Of a stretch of DNA of 64,000 nt, positions 35,712 to 43,255 are shown piece by piece; the stretch's first letter is position 1, and every line of letters starts with the position of its first letter. The translations under genes were made by a program, and so were the position numbers. The notes beneath the pieces are model-generated. The model was not told the DNA's origin, made no database searches, and was given only the letters and a program-made list of their open reading frames with translations. The DNA lies in the NCBI GenBank assembly GCA_020639075.1, contig JACKHI010000001.1, positions 3,968,001 through 4,032,000 of the forward strand. The letters run 5' to 3'. Source of the DNA: Phycisphaerales bacterium (GTDB taxonomy: Bacteria > Planctomycetota > Phycisphaerae > UBA1845 > UTPLA1).

Positions 35712-36938
35712 ATGGCCAAATCACATTCGCCGCCGAACAATACCCTGTTCATGTGTGCGGAGAAAGCTCGGCCATCTAGAGAAACGCGGAACGCAACCTG
35801 CGCCGTAGAATTCGATGCGTCGATCGACGTCTCACCGGCGGCGCCGCTCGATCCGAAGTTGCTCCCCGCGCTCGGCGGCGTCTACCTGTTGGCGGACGCC
35901 GACGATCGACCGATCTTCCTCGGGGTTTGCGAGAACCTGCGGCGAGTCGTACCGCCGCGTCTCACATCGGAGGAGGCGGATGCTCAAACGAAGCGCGCGC
36001 GGCTCGGCGAAATCGTCAGGCGAATCTCATGGAAGCAGACGCGAGGCGCCTTTGAAGGCCTGCTCCGGCATTGGCAATTCGCCCGAAGCGTGTTTCCGGA
36101 TCGCTACGCAACGCTGCTCGGTTTCGGACCCTGCGCGTTCATCCGCATCGATCCCGACGCAGCCTTCCCGCGATTCGAGCCCGTCAGTGTGATTCGCGAG
36201 GATACCGCGCGATATTTCGGTCCCATCCCGCGCCGCAAGGACGCCGAAGCCCTGATTCGCCTCCTCGAAGACGCCTTCGATTTGTGTCGCTATTACGACA
36301 TCCTTCAGAGGACGCCGAATGGCGAACGCTGCGCCTATTACGACATGGGGCGCTGTCCCGCGCCTTGTGACGGCACGGCGCCGATGTCGACCTATCGCCA
36401 ATCGATCGCCGAGGCGATCGCGTTCATCGTCAACCCGAGCGACGCGACGCTCGTCCCCGTGCGCCGTCGAATGCAGACCGCGGTTGACGCGCTCGCCTTC
36501 GAGACCGCCGCGGCATACAAACGAGTGCTCGATGACGCGGGAAAAATCCGCTATCGCACTGCATTTGCGGGACTGGCCGACGTCGCCGCAACGAGCTGGA
36601 TCGCAGTTATTCGCGCGAGCGTCAAACGAAAGATCGCTGACGAGACGAAACTCAAGGCGTATTGCCTGTCGAACGGCAGCGTTCGTGAACTCGCCGGCGG
36701 ACGTACTGCCGACATTGAAGACCTGGTCGATACGTGGCGACGCGAGAGTCATGAGCATTCTCTGAAGTCAGGAGCGATGGACGCCAGGGCTGTGACGGAG
36801 TCGTTACGTCTCCTTGCGCGATTCCTGTTCAAAGACAATCAACGCGACGTTCTTATGTATCCGCTGGCGACGTTGCCCGACGCGAATGATCTTCGCGAAG
36901 CGCTCGCGCCGCTTCTCGATACGAGACGACGGTTCTGA
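35712..36938 (+). CDS. UvrC-like protein limited to the N-terminal nuclease half
   Basis: In this 408-residue protein residues about 54-150 resemble a GIY-YIG nuclease: GGVYLL, then FLGVCENLRR (the Arg kept), and E115 at the catalytic Glu position. The usual YVGKA core is changed to FLGVC. A four-cysteine set follows (C182, C197, C205, C209 in CAYYDMGRCPAPC), matching the iron-sulfur site of UvrC. A coiled UVR-like region runs near 215-290. The C-terminal RNase H-like nuclease and HhH domains of full UvrC (about 600 residues) are absent. It resembles Cho in design but is longer. Start choice is uncertain. Confidence 0.78.
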   Translation: MAKSHSPPNNTLFMCAEKARPSRETRNATCAVEFDASIDVSPAAPLDPKLLPALGGVYLLADADDRPIFLGVCENLRRVVPPRLTSEEADAQTKRARLGEIVRRISWKQTRGAFEGLLRHWQFARSVFPDRYATLLGFGPCAFIRIDPDAAFPRFEPVSVIREDTARYFGPIPRRKDAEALIRLLEDAFDLCRYYDILQRTPNGERCAYYDMGRCPAPCDGTAPMSTYRQSIAEAIAFIVNPSDATLVPVRRRMQTAVDALAFETAAAYKRVLDDAGKIRYRTAFAGLADVAATSWIAVIRASVKRKIADETKLKAYCLSNGSVRELAGGRTADIEDLVDTWRRESHEHSLKSGAMDARAVTESLRLLARFLFKDNQRDVLMYPLATLPDANDLREALAPLLDTRRRF

Positions 36939-37055
36939 TTGACCGCCGAAAGCGCGAACATAGAATCACCGATTCGCGAACTCGGCGAGTGGTTTCGAAG
37001 TCGAACGCCGCAGGTGTGCGGTCGCCGGAAATTATCCAATAGGGAGAAAGAGATT

Positions 37056-37589
37056 ATGTATCGCAACAAGATCGTGTGTCTCCTGATGATTACTGCGTTC
37101 GTGAGTACGACGGGTTGTTCGTGGGCGGCGCGCCGCACGCTGCGCGAGGCGAAGGGCGCGTCGGCCGAAATCACGCCCATCGGCGGTGCGAATCCGAGCA
37201 ACTTCCGCAACTTCGCCGGCGTTCAGGCTGCGGCGCCGCGCACGCGGCTCGGCAACCTTGTTCCCGGCGAGTTCATCAGCAGCTTCGCGCCGGCCTGTCA
37301 GAAGTGTCTCGTTGACGGGAAGGAAGCGCCGCTGGCGGGATCGGGGCAGCCCGTCCAGATCGACTCCGAAGTCATGTGGTATCACAAGCGTCAAGGTCTC
37401 GGTGTCGTGACCGGCGAGAAGTCCTACGCAGTCATGCTTCTCGACCTTTCCGGCGCCGGACGAAACCTCGGCAGAGTGCAGATCGTCGCGTCCAGCGGGG
37501 CGTCGCGGACGGATGCCGCCGACATGGCAGAGGCCATGGCGGAGGAACTGGCCGATTGGATCCGCGGTCGCGAAAAAAAGAAGGACTGA
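37056..37589 (+). CDS. Predicted lipoprotein of unknown function
   Basis: AGGGAGAAAG precedes the ATG at 37056. The 177-residue product has a lipoprotein signal ending VSTTGC (C21). The mature part contains a CQKC pair and an alanine/glutamate-rich C-terminal helix ending in lysines. No domain was recognised. It lies 48 bp before the propeller-protein gene on the same strand, suggesting shared transcription and a link to the cell envelope. Confidence 0.75.
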   Translation: MYRNKIVCLLMITAFVSTTGCSWAARRTLREAKGASAEITPIGGANPSNFRNFAGVQAAAPRTRLGNLVPGEFISSFAPACQKCLVDGKEAPLAGSGQPVQIDSEVMWYHKRQGLGVVTGEKSYAVMLLDLSGAGRNLGRVQIVASSGASRTDAADMAEAMAEELADWIRGREKKKD

Positions 37590-37637
37590 CGCACGCGCGC
37601 CGGCGCTCTGCCATAGGCCATCGGACGGGAGACTGCA

Positions 37638-38978
37638 ATGCGACTCTACAAAACGCCGGCCATCATTTGCCTCAGCATTGCGATTCTCGCGACGCCGAAG
37701 TCGTTGACGGCCTCGCCGGACGTGGACGCGCCAGCCATTCGATGGCCCGTTGAAAAAAGAGAGGGGCGCGTCTATCCGGAAAACGTGGCGATCGTTGAAC
37801 CGGAACGCGCCGCGGCCGGCGCCCAACCACAGTCGACTTTGCTGACCTACGCGGCCGGGAAGATCGAGGCGGTATCGCCCGCAAGCATGAAGTCGCTCTG
37901 GCCGAAGGCAATCGACTGCCCGTATCAGCCGCATTGCCTTCTCGTGACGGTCGACCATTTCGTGTTCGCGACGTCGTTCGAACTGTTCGCGGTCGATCGG
38001 CGCACCGGCGCCGTGACGTGGCGCGTGCCCGTGACGCCCGGGAGTCACGACGCTGCCGACTTGGTCGATTCCGATCAATGGGTACGGCTCCTTGCGACGG
38101 ACGATTCCATTCTGGCGATCGATACACGGCGACAGTTCCTCTGTATTGATGCAGGAAGCGGCGGCGTTCGCTGGCGAGTTGCGCTTGTCGGCGAGATTCC
38201 GGAACACGTCAAAGTCAGTGGCCAGACCGCCTATTGCCTGAGGCGGGCGGCCGCCGGCAATACGCTCGATGCCGTCGCGCTCGGCGACGGTCACACAATC
38301 GCCTCGATCCAACTTGCCGACGCTGACGGCAGGCTCATCGCACCGCCGTCCGGGCCGGTATTGCTGACCAATACCGAGTTTATCGGGTTCGATGCGGAAC
38401 ATCTTCGCGAGCGATGGCGCCACAAACTGACACGACCGATTCTGCGACGTTGCTTTTCGGTTCACGATGAATATGCATTCTGGCTTGATACGCAAGGCGG
38501 CCTGGTGTCGATCGATTTTCGCACAGGGCGTGTGCGGCAGCGCGACGATATTCCACTGACCGAAGGCGCCGAGTGGCTTGCCGTCGTGCTTGAGCGGCGC
38601 TTCGCCGTCGCCGGCAAATCGGGCATGCTTGTCGGGATCGATCTCGTGACGGGATCGATCGTGTGGCGACATTCGGGCCGGATGCTGCCGTACGCACAAC
38701 CGCCGATCGTCGTGGGCGATGAACTGATCGTCGTGAATCGAATCGTCGGTGCCAGGCGGACCCCGAGCGATGATTCGCCTCGCGATCGCCTGCTCATCAG
38801 CCGCATCGAGTTGGCGAGCGGCATGTCGTTGGCCGCGGGTCCGGCTGGCGATATTGTGACGGAGCCGCTGTCGCAATTCCGCGGCCTGACGCTTCGAAAC
38901 GATGCGATACTCCTGCTCGACGGACCGCAGATCATCGGCTACGTTCCGTCGGTTAAACAAGGTACGCCCAGACGATAA
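37638..38978 (+). CDS. Secreted PQQ-like beta-propeller (BamB-like) repeat protein
   Basis: This 446-residue protein has a signal peptide (ending near SLTAS). Repeated blades follow, each with a strand, a loop, and the motif GxVxWR, for example FAVDRRTGAVTWRVPV, IDAGSGGVRWRVALV and IDLVTGSIVWRHSG. These are quinoprotein-type propeller repeats as in BamB and PQQ dehydrogenases. No PQQ or metal ligands could be identified, so a binding rather than catalytic role is likely. It lies in a run with a lipoprotein gene before and an MBL hydrolase after. Confidence 0.8.
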   Translation: MRLYKTPAIICLSIAILATPKSLTASPDVDAPAIRWPVEKREGRVYPENVAIVEPERAAAGAQPQSTLLTYAAGKIEAVSPASMKSLWPKAIDCPYQPHCLLVTVDHFVFATSFELFAVDRRTGAVTWRVPVTPGSHDAADLVDSDQWVRLLATDDSILAIDTRRQFLCIDAGSGGVRWRVALVGEIPEHVKVSGQTAYCLRRAAAGNTLDAVALGDGHTIASIQLADADGRLIAPPSGPVLLTNTEFIGFDAEHLRERWRHKLTRPILRRCFSVHDEYAFWLDTQGGLVSIDFRTGRVRQRDDIPLTEGAEWLAVVLERRFAVAGKSGMLVGIDLVTGSIVWRHSGRMLPYAQPPIVVGDELIVVNRIVGARRTPSDDSPRDRLLISRIELASGMSLAAGPAGDIVTEPLSQFRGLTLRNDAILLLDGPQIIGYVPSVKQGTPRR

Positions 38979-39003
38979 AACGCCAATCTCAGGTAACGCA
39001 GTC

Positions 39004-39654
39004 ATGGCCAGCAAGCTCAACATCGCGACGTTTGTCGACGACCAATTCGGCGAAAACGGGTACGTCCTTTCCATTGTCGATGCACCGGACTGCTGGATCA
39101 TCGATCCCGGTTTCGCGCCGTCGCCGGATCGCATGATCGCCCATATCAAAAGCAAGCAGCTCACGCCGACGGCGCTTATCCTCACGCACGGTCATCTCGA
39201 CCATATCGCCGGCGTGCCTGACATCCGGGAGGCCTTCCCTGATGTACCTGTATACATTGCTCAGGATGCCCGACCTGCGCTGACGGATCCGAATGAGAAC
39301 GGTTCGGCGGGGTACGGGATTCCGCTGGTCGTCGGTGATTTCGAGACGATCGACATGCCGCACGGCAGCGAGTTGAAGCTGGGGGATTCCGAATGGCTCG
39401 CGCTTGATACGTCGGGCCATGCGCCTGGGAGTCGCAGTCTGTATTGCGAGGAAGTCGGCGTCGTGTTCGTCGGCGATGCGCTGTTTCAACAGTCGATCGG
39501 TCGGACGGACTTCGCCAACAGCGATCACGACGAGTTGATTCGCAACATCAAGGAGAAGCTGCTCACGTTGCCCGACGAAACGAGGGTCTTTTCCGGTCAC
39601 CTCGCCGCTACGACGATCGGCGACGAGAAGCGGTACAACCCATATCTGCGTTAG
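39004..39654 (+). CDS. Metallo-beta-lactamase-fold hydrolase (glyoxalase II type)
   Basis: In this 216-residue protein the metal motif THGHLDH is intact, and a later His (GHAPGS), Asp (VGDALF) and His (FSGHLAATTIGDEK) complete the dinuclear site. Layout and length fit the stand-alone YcbL-like hydroxyacylglutathione hydrolase group. The protein is cytoplasmic (no signal peptide). It starts 25 bp after the propeller gene. Substrate is likely a thioester but is not fixed by sequence. Confidence 0.9.
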   Translation: MASKLNIATFVDDQFGENGYVLSIVDAPDCWIIDPGFAPSPDRMIAHIKSKQLTPTALILTHGHLDHIAGVPDIREAFPDVPVYIAQDARPALTDPNENGSAGYGIPLVVGDFETIDMPHGSELKLGDSEWLALDTSGHAPGSRSLYCEEVGVVFVGDALFQQSIGRTDFANSDHDELIRNIKEKLLTLPDETRVFSGHLAATTIGDEKRYNPYLR

Positions 39655-39690
39655 ACGCCGATGTTCTCGGTGTGCTAACGTCGAGGCGTC

Positions 39691-40569
39691 TCATCGGAAG
39701 CCGGGCGGACTGAGATTCAGATCCACTTCGAGATCGACGGTATAGACAGGTTGCAGAACGGCGACGCGCAGGACTTCGCCCATCAGGATGAAGGGCGTGA
39801 AGAGCGCGACGACGACGGCCTGCGTCACGACGGTCACGATGCCGACGAGCAGATTCGCCATGACGTTGATCAGACCGCCCATGAGCTGCACGATCACGTA
39901 GCCAATCGCACCGAACGCGGCGCGATGAAACGACACGAACGCGAGAATGAGTTGGGCGACTTGGTCCGGGTTGGACGTCTTGTGCCCCTTGTTGACGTCG
40001 GGCAGGCGCACTTTGCCGACGGGGTTCGTCGGCGGAACAGCCTGCGAAATGTCGATCCCCAGGTAATTCTCGATCTCCGACGTCACATCGGCGACGGCCT
40101 GCGCCAAGTCGATATCGAATGGAATCGTCTGCGTTCCGTCGTCGCCATCGATCCCCGCGAACACGATTTCGACGGTTCCCTTGAGGCGTTGCGTGCTGAT
40201 CTCTTCGTAGTTCATCGTCAGCGTGGAGCCGTCGAAGCTCGTCGCCTTCGTGACGAAGCCGTTGGCGAGCTCGACTTTGGCGACTTGACCTTCGGCGTTT
40301 CGGTAGCTCGCGCCGTCGATTCGCTCGATCAGGCCGCTCTCCAGGAATTTGCCGTAAAGGAAGACGTTCTCGCCGTTGCCCAGACGGACCGCGCCGAGCA
40401 GGTCGCTCGTGAGGTCGGTATTGATGAGGAGACCGAACGGGTTGGAGGTTCCCGGGACGCCGATGTTCAGCAGACTCGAATCGCAGCCGGCGGGCCCGAC
40501 GATGAGAACGGAACAGGCGAACGCCATCGCAACGCGACTGATCGCGGTCGGCAGTTTGTCTGGGGACAT
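39691..40569 (-). CDS. Predicted lipoprotein with hydrophobic C-terminal region
   Basis: In this 292-residue protein a signal segment ends in the lipobox VGPAGC (C29). The middle part is beta-rich (VFLYGKFLESGLIERIDG to LKGTVEIVFAG). Residues about 205-270 contain two or three hydrophobic helices, unusual for a lipoprotein. No family was recognised. It converges with the MBL hydrolase gene (36 bp between stops). Confidence 0.65.
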   Translation of the reverse strand: MSPDKLPTAISRVAMAFACSVLIVGPAGCDSSLLNIGVPGTSNPFGLLINTDLTSDLLGAVRLGNGENVFLYGKFLESGLIERIDGASYRNAEGQVAKVELANGFVTKATSFDGSTLTMNYEEISTQRLKGTVEIVFAGIDGDDGTQTIPFDIDLAQAVADVTSEIENYLGIDISQAVPPTNPVGKVRLPDVNKGHKTSNPDQVAQLILAFVSFHRAAFGAIGYVIVQLMGGLINVMANLLVGIVTVVTQAVVVALFTPFILMGEVLRVAVLQPVYTVDLEVDLNLSPPGFR

Positions 40570-41102
40570 TGCGGGGAGCTCCGAGTCCTTTGCGAGGAGG
40601 ATGCATTGTGCGCGCGTTGTCTGTGAGATTCAATGTCAAAATGGGGTGAGGATATTGCAGTCGGGCGGATTGTCGCGGTCGTGTATCGGGAATTCGGCAT
40701 ACGTGTCGTGGATTCCGAGGATGAATAGTCGAGAAATATTTCGCCGTAAGTGAATCCGAGGTTCGCAGGTCGGTACGCGACTGATGAGTGCGGTTGTTCT
40801 GGTCGCCACTCGAGCGCGCAAACTCTGATTGTGCGTTTGCACGCATTAAGCTTCGCCGCTAAAGGTGTTTGCGCGAGATTTGCGGAAAACCGACATTGTG
40901 CACCCCCCCGCAAACTGGCGCAAAATCTGCAAAATCTTGCGGGCTCAGTGTTGCTGGTTCCAGCGGCAACTGGTTGAGGCGTTGCGGAGTTCATTCTGTC
41001 GAAGTCTCTTGGTCGGCGCTTCGGGCTGAGGCGTCGGATTCTGAACTGCGGGCGCGGCGGGGGACGTTGGTTCGGAGATCGGGAAGGGCGACTTGTCGGC
41101 GT
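40570..41102. other. 533-bp intergenic region, no supported gene
   Basis: This lies between the end of acpS and the start of the minus-strand lipoprotein gene, so it holds that gene's upstream control region. It is less GC-rich around 40700-40960. Open frames crossing it are proline/arginine-rich and look like chance frames. No tRNA, strong hairpin terminator or repeat array was seen. Confidence 0.5.
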
Positions 41103-41486
41103 CTATTCGGCGACGCCGATCGCGCTTGCTGCCGCGTAGTGTTCGGTATGCGTGATCGTCAGGAGGATGCGCGTGATTCCGAGTTCGTCGGCGAGTTTCT
41201 TCGTGTGGCCGGAGAGCGAGACGTGGGGAGCGCCGGCCTTGTCGTTGAGGATCTCGATGTCGGTCCATGCGATTTCGCCGCGCCAGCCCGTGCCGATGAC
41301 TTTCAGGATCGCCTCCTTGGCCGCCCAGCGCCCTGAGATGTTGGGCAGGGGGTTCTTGCGCTGTTCGCAGTATGCGCGCTCGGCGGGCGTAAGGATTCGT
41401 TCGAGGAAGCGATCGGGATGTCGTCTCCAGACCTGTTCGATCCGATCCGTCTCGGCGAGGTCGATGCCGTGTCCGATGATGCGCAT
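41103..41486 (-). CDS. acpS: Holo-[acyl-carrier-protein] synthase
   Basis: This 127-residue protein has the family length. It starts MRIIGHGIDLAE with the metal-binding Asp (D9), followed by FLERILTPAE and the signature SGRWAAKEAILKVIGTG with the conserved Glu and Lys. It transfers 4'-phosphopantetheine from CoA to acyl carrier protein. No ACP gene is nearby. The 5' side abuts an array of 82-bp repeats starting 12 bp upstream of its start codon, so its promoter must lie within or beyond the repeats. Confidence 0.95.
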   Translation of the reverse strand: MRIIGHGIDLAETDRIEQVWRRHPDRFLERILTPAERAYCEQRKNPLPNISGRWAAKEAILKVIGTGWRGEIAWTDIEILNDKAGAPHVSLSGHTKKLADELGITRILLTITHTEHYAAASAIGVAE

Positions 41487-41498
41487 GCGGGTACGCTA

Positions 41499-42044
41499 GT
41501 GAATGAATGGTTGTATCGCAATGTTTGGGGGAGCTTGAGCGCGGGCATGCCGACCTTGGGGGTCGGCATGGCACCCGGCTGGTGAATGAACGGTTGTATC
41601 GCAATGTTTGGAGGTGCTTGAGCGCAGGCATGCCGACGTTGGGGGGTGAGACTGTCCGGGAATTGTGTCGCCCTTTCAGGGCTAAACCCGAGGAAGAAAA
41701 CGCTAACCACGGGTTGCGCTCCGACCGCTATGCGGTCTCCGCTCCACCCGTGGCTAAAAACTGTCGCTCCTTCGGAGCTGTGTCGGCCTTGGAAAAACTG
41801 GCGTCTACGACGGTTCTGCAAATCGGAAATCCTCACTCGAATTCCCGGACAGCCTCACCTTGGGGGGCGGCATCGCACCCGGCCAGTGAATGAACGGTTG
41901 TATCGCAATGTTTGGAGGTGCTTGAGCGCAGGCATGCCGACGTTGGGGTCGGCATGGCACCCGGCTGGTGAATGAACGGTTGTATCGCAATGTTTGGAGG
42001 TGCTTGAGCGCAGGCATGCCGACCTTGGGGTCGGCATGGCACCC
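41499..42044. repeat. Array of four 82-bp direct repeats, one split by an insertion
   Basis: Units start GTGAATGAAYGGTTGTATCG at 41499, 41582, 41886 and 41968. Each ends with a hairpin made of CATGCCGAC and GTCGGCATG, followed by GCACCC. Units 1, 3 and 4 are 83, 82 and about 77 bp; unit 2 is interrupted at about 41644 by the element at 41645-41859 and its remainder runs to 41885. Units are contiguous without spacers, so this is not a CRISPR. The array fills most of the 751-bp gap between acpS and the GSCFA gene. Confidence 0.9.
41645..41859. mobile_element. 215-bp MITE-like element
   Basis: The ends are 20-bp terminal inverted repeats, GGTGAGACTGTCCGGGAATT on the left (41645-41664) and its complement with one mismatch on the right (41840-41859). 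Direct repeats TTGGGG flank both sides (41639-41644 and 41860-41865), fitting a 6-bp target duplication. It splits the second unit of the 82-bp array in its hairpin loop. The interior holds smaller palindromes (for example GACCGCTATGCGGTC and GCTCCTTCGGAGC) and no coding region. It would need a transposase supplied elsewhere. Confidence 0.72.
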
Positions 42045-42055
42045 AGTGAATTTGT

Positions 42056-42072
42056 GGTGGGCACGGCCCACC
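42056..42072. repeat. Short palindrome GGTGGGC-ACG-GCCCACC
   Basis: A perfect 7-bp stem with a 3-base loop, followed by CTAC. The tail matches the GGGTCGATGACCC-type elements (palindrome followed by CTACG), so it may belong to the same class. It directly follows the 82-bp array. Confidence 0.5.
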
Positions 42073-42237
42073 CTACTTGGGTTCCGGCCATGACTTGCCG
42101 TGCTCGGATGGGGCAAAGGGGGGCAGGCGAGGGGGGTCAAGCGCGGGGTGTTTTTTCGTCGATCTGTGTGCTAGCGGGAGGCTTTTTCGATCGGGAATCA
42201 GCAGCACATCACGGGGTATGACGTACCGACTCGGGCT

Positions 42238-43116
42238 GTGTTTGATCCGGCGCGTTTTTCGCGAGCGGATCTCGGATTGGACGTGCGGCCTTCATTCGCC
42301 ATCCGGCCGGAGGATCGCGTTTTCGTCATCGGCAGCTGCTTCGCGCGGGAGATTGACGCGGCGATGACGCGCGCGGGGTTTTCCGTCGCGGGCGGCGAGC
42401 TGGGGAACAAGTACAACACGTTCAGCATGTTGCAGGCGCTGCGATGGCTCGTCGGGGAGGCGTCGTTCGATGCGGATCTGGTCGCGCCGATGGAGGACGG
42501 GCGCTGGTTCGACGGTCATCGGCATCCCGTCGAGTATCACGCGTCGGCGTCGGACGCCGCCAGCGGGCATTGCGAGTTGCTTGCGCGCGTGCGCGACGGT
42601 TTTTGGGCGGCGGACGTCGTCGTGATGACGCTCGGTCTCGTGGAAGTCTGGCGCGACAACCAGTCAGGTGCGTGGTTGAATTGCACGCCGCCGCGCGAGG
42701 TTTGCGACTTCGCGACGCGGTACGACGTCGTGCGAACAACGCATGCGGCGAACCTCGATGCGCTGTTGCGCGTGTTTGCGTTGCTACAGACTCGCAAGCG
42801 TCGGCGGATTGTGTGCTCGGTGTCGCCGGTGCCGCTATTCGCGACGTTCATGGAAGAAGATGTGCTTGTCGCGAACACGTACAGCAAATCGACGTTGCGC
42901 AGCGTGGTCAGCGAGGCGATTGACGCGGTGGGCGATGGGGCGATCGATTATTTTCCGAGTTATGAACTGGCGACGTTGTCGGCGCGCGATCGCGTGTGGC
43001 GCGAGAAGCACCTGACGGGGGAGCCTGACGGTCGCCATGTGAAGCAAGAGTTTGTGCGGAATGTGATTTTGCCGTTGTTCATGGAACGGTATGTCGCGGG
43101 CGTTGGCGTGTGTTGA
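42238..43116 (+). CDS. GSCFA-domain protein
   Basis: In this 292-residue protein the defining GSCFAREI motif is at residues 32-39, followed by GNKYNTFSM and later TLGLVEVWRD and VSPVPLFATF. These are the conserved blocks of the GSCFA family, distant relatives of SGNH/GDSL esterases. The serine of GSCFA is the probable nucleophile. The frame has no ATG, GTG or TTG between the upstream stop and GTG 42238, so that GTG is used. No signal peptide. Substrate unknown; a sugar or lipid ester is plausible. Confidence 0.88.
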   Translation: MFDPARFSRADLGLDVRPSFAIRPEDRVFVIGSCFAREIDAAMTRAGFSVAGGELGNKYNTFSMLQALRWLVGEASFDADLVAPMEDGRWFDGHRHPVEYHASASDAASGHCELLARVRDGFWAADVVVMTLGLVEVWRDNQSGAWLNCTPPREVCDFATRYDVVRTTHAANLDALLRVFALLQTRKRRRIVCSVSPVPLFATFMEEDVLVANTYSKSTLRSVVSEAIDAVGDGAIDYFPSYELATLSARDRVWREKHLTGEPDGRHVKQEFVRNVILPLFMERYVAGVGVC

Positions 43117-43153
43117 GTGTTGGATCGGCGCGGTCGTTGTTTATAGTGGGGCG

Positions 43154-43215
43154 GCCGACCTTGGGGTCGGCATGGCACCCGGCACGCGGTGTCGGGTCGA
43201 TGACCCGACCTACGG
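43154..43215. repeat. Two dispersed palindromes between convergent genes
   Basis: 43154-43183 is a hairpin (CCGAC/GTCGG) followed by ATGGCACCCGG, matching the tail part of the 82-bp units. 43192-43215 is GTCGGGTCGATGACCCGACC followed by TACG, matching 29667-29692 and 57267-57293. Both lie between the stops of the GSCFA and acyl-ligase genes. Confidence 0.75.
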
Positions 43216-43255
43216 GTTGGGGGGGGGCGGTATGGCGCGCGGGCGGGGGCTTGCG

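Noticed and set aside
40467..40994. 175-codon minus-strand frame upstream of the lipoprotein gene
   Set aside because: Overlaps the well-supported lipoprotein gene start, and is proline/arginine/serine-rich without signal or domain.
41499..42044. Repeat array considered as a CRISPR
   Set aside because: Units are about 82 bp, contiguous, and contain no variable spacers; no cas genes are near.
42090..42160. G-rich stretch considered as a structured regulatory element
   Set aside because: G runs are irregular and no stable hairpin or known motif could be drawn.
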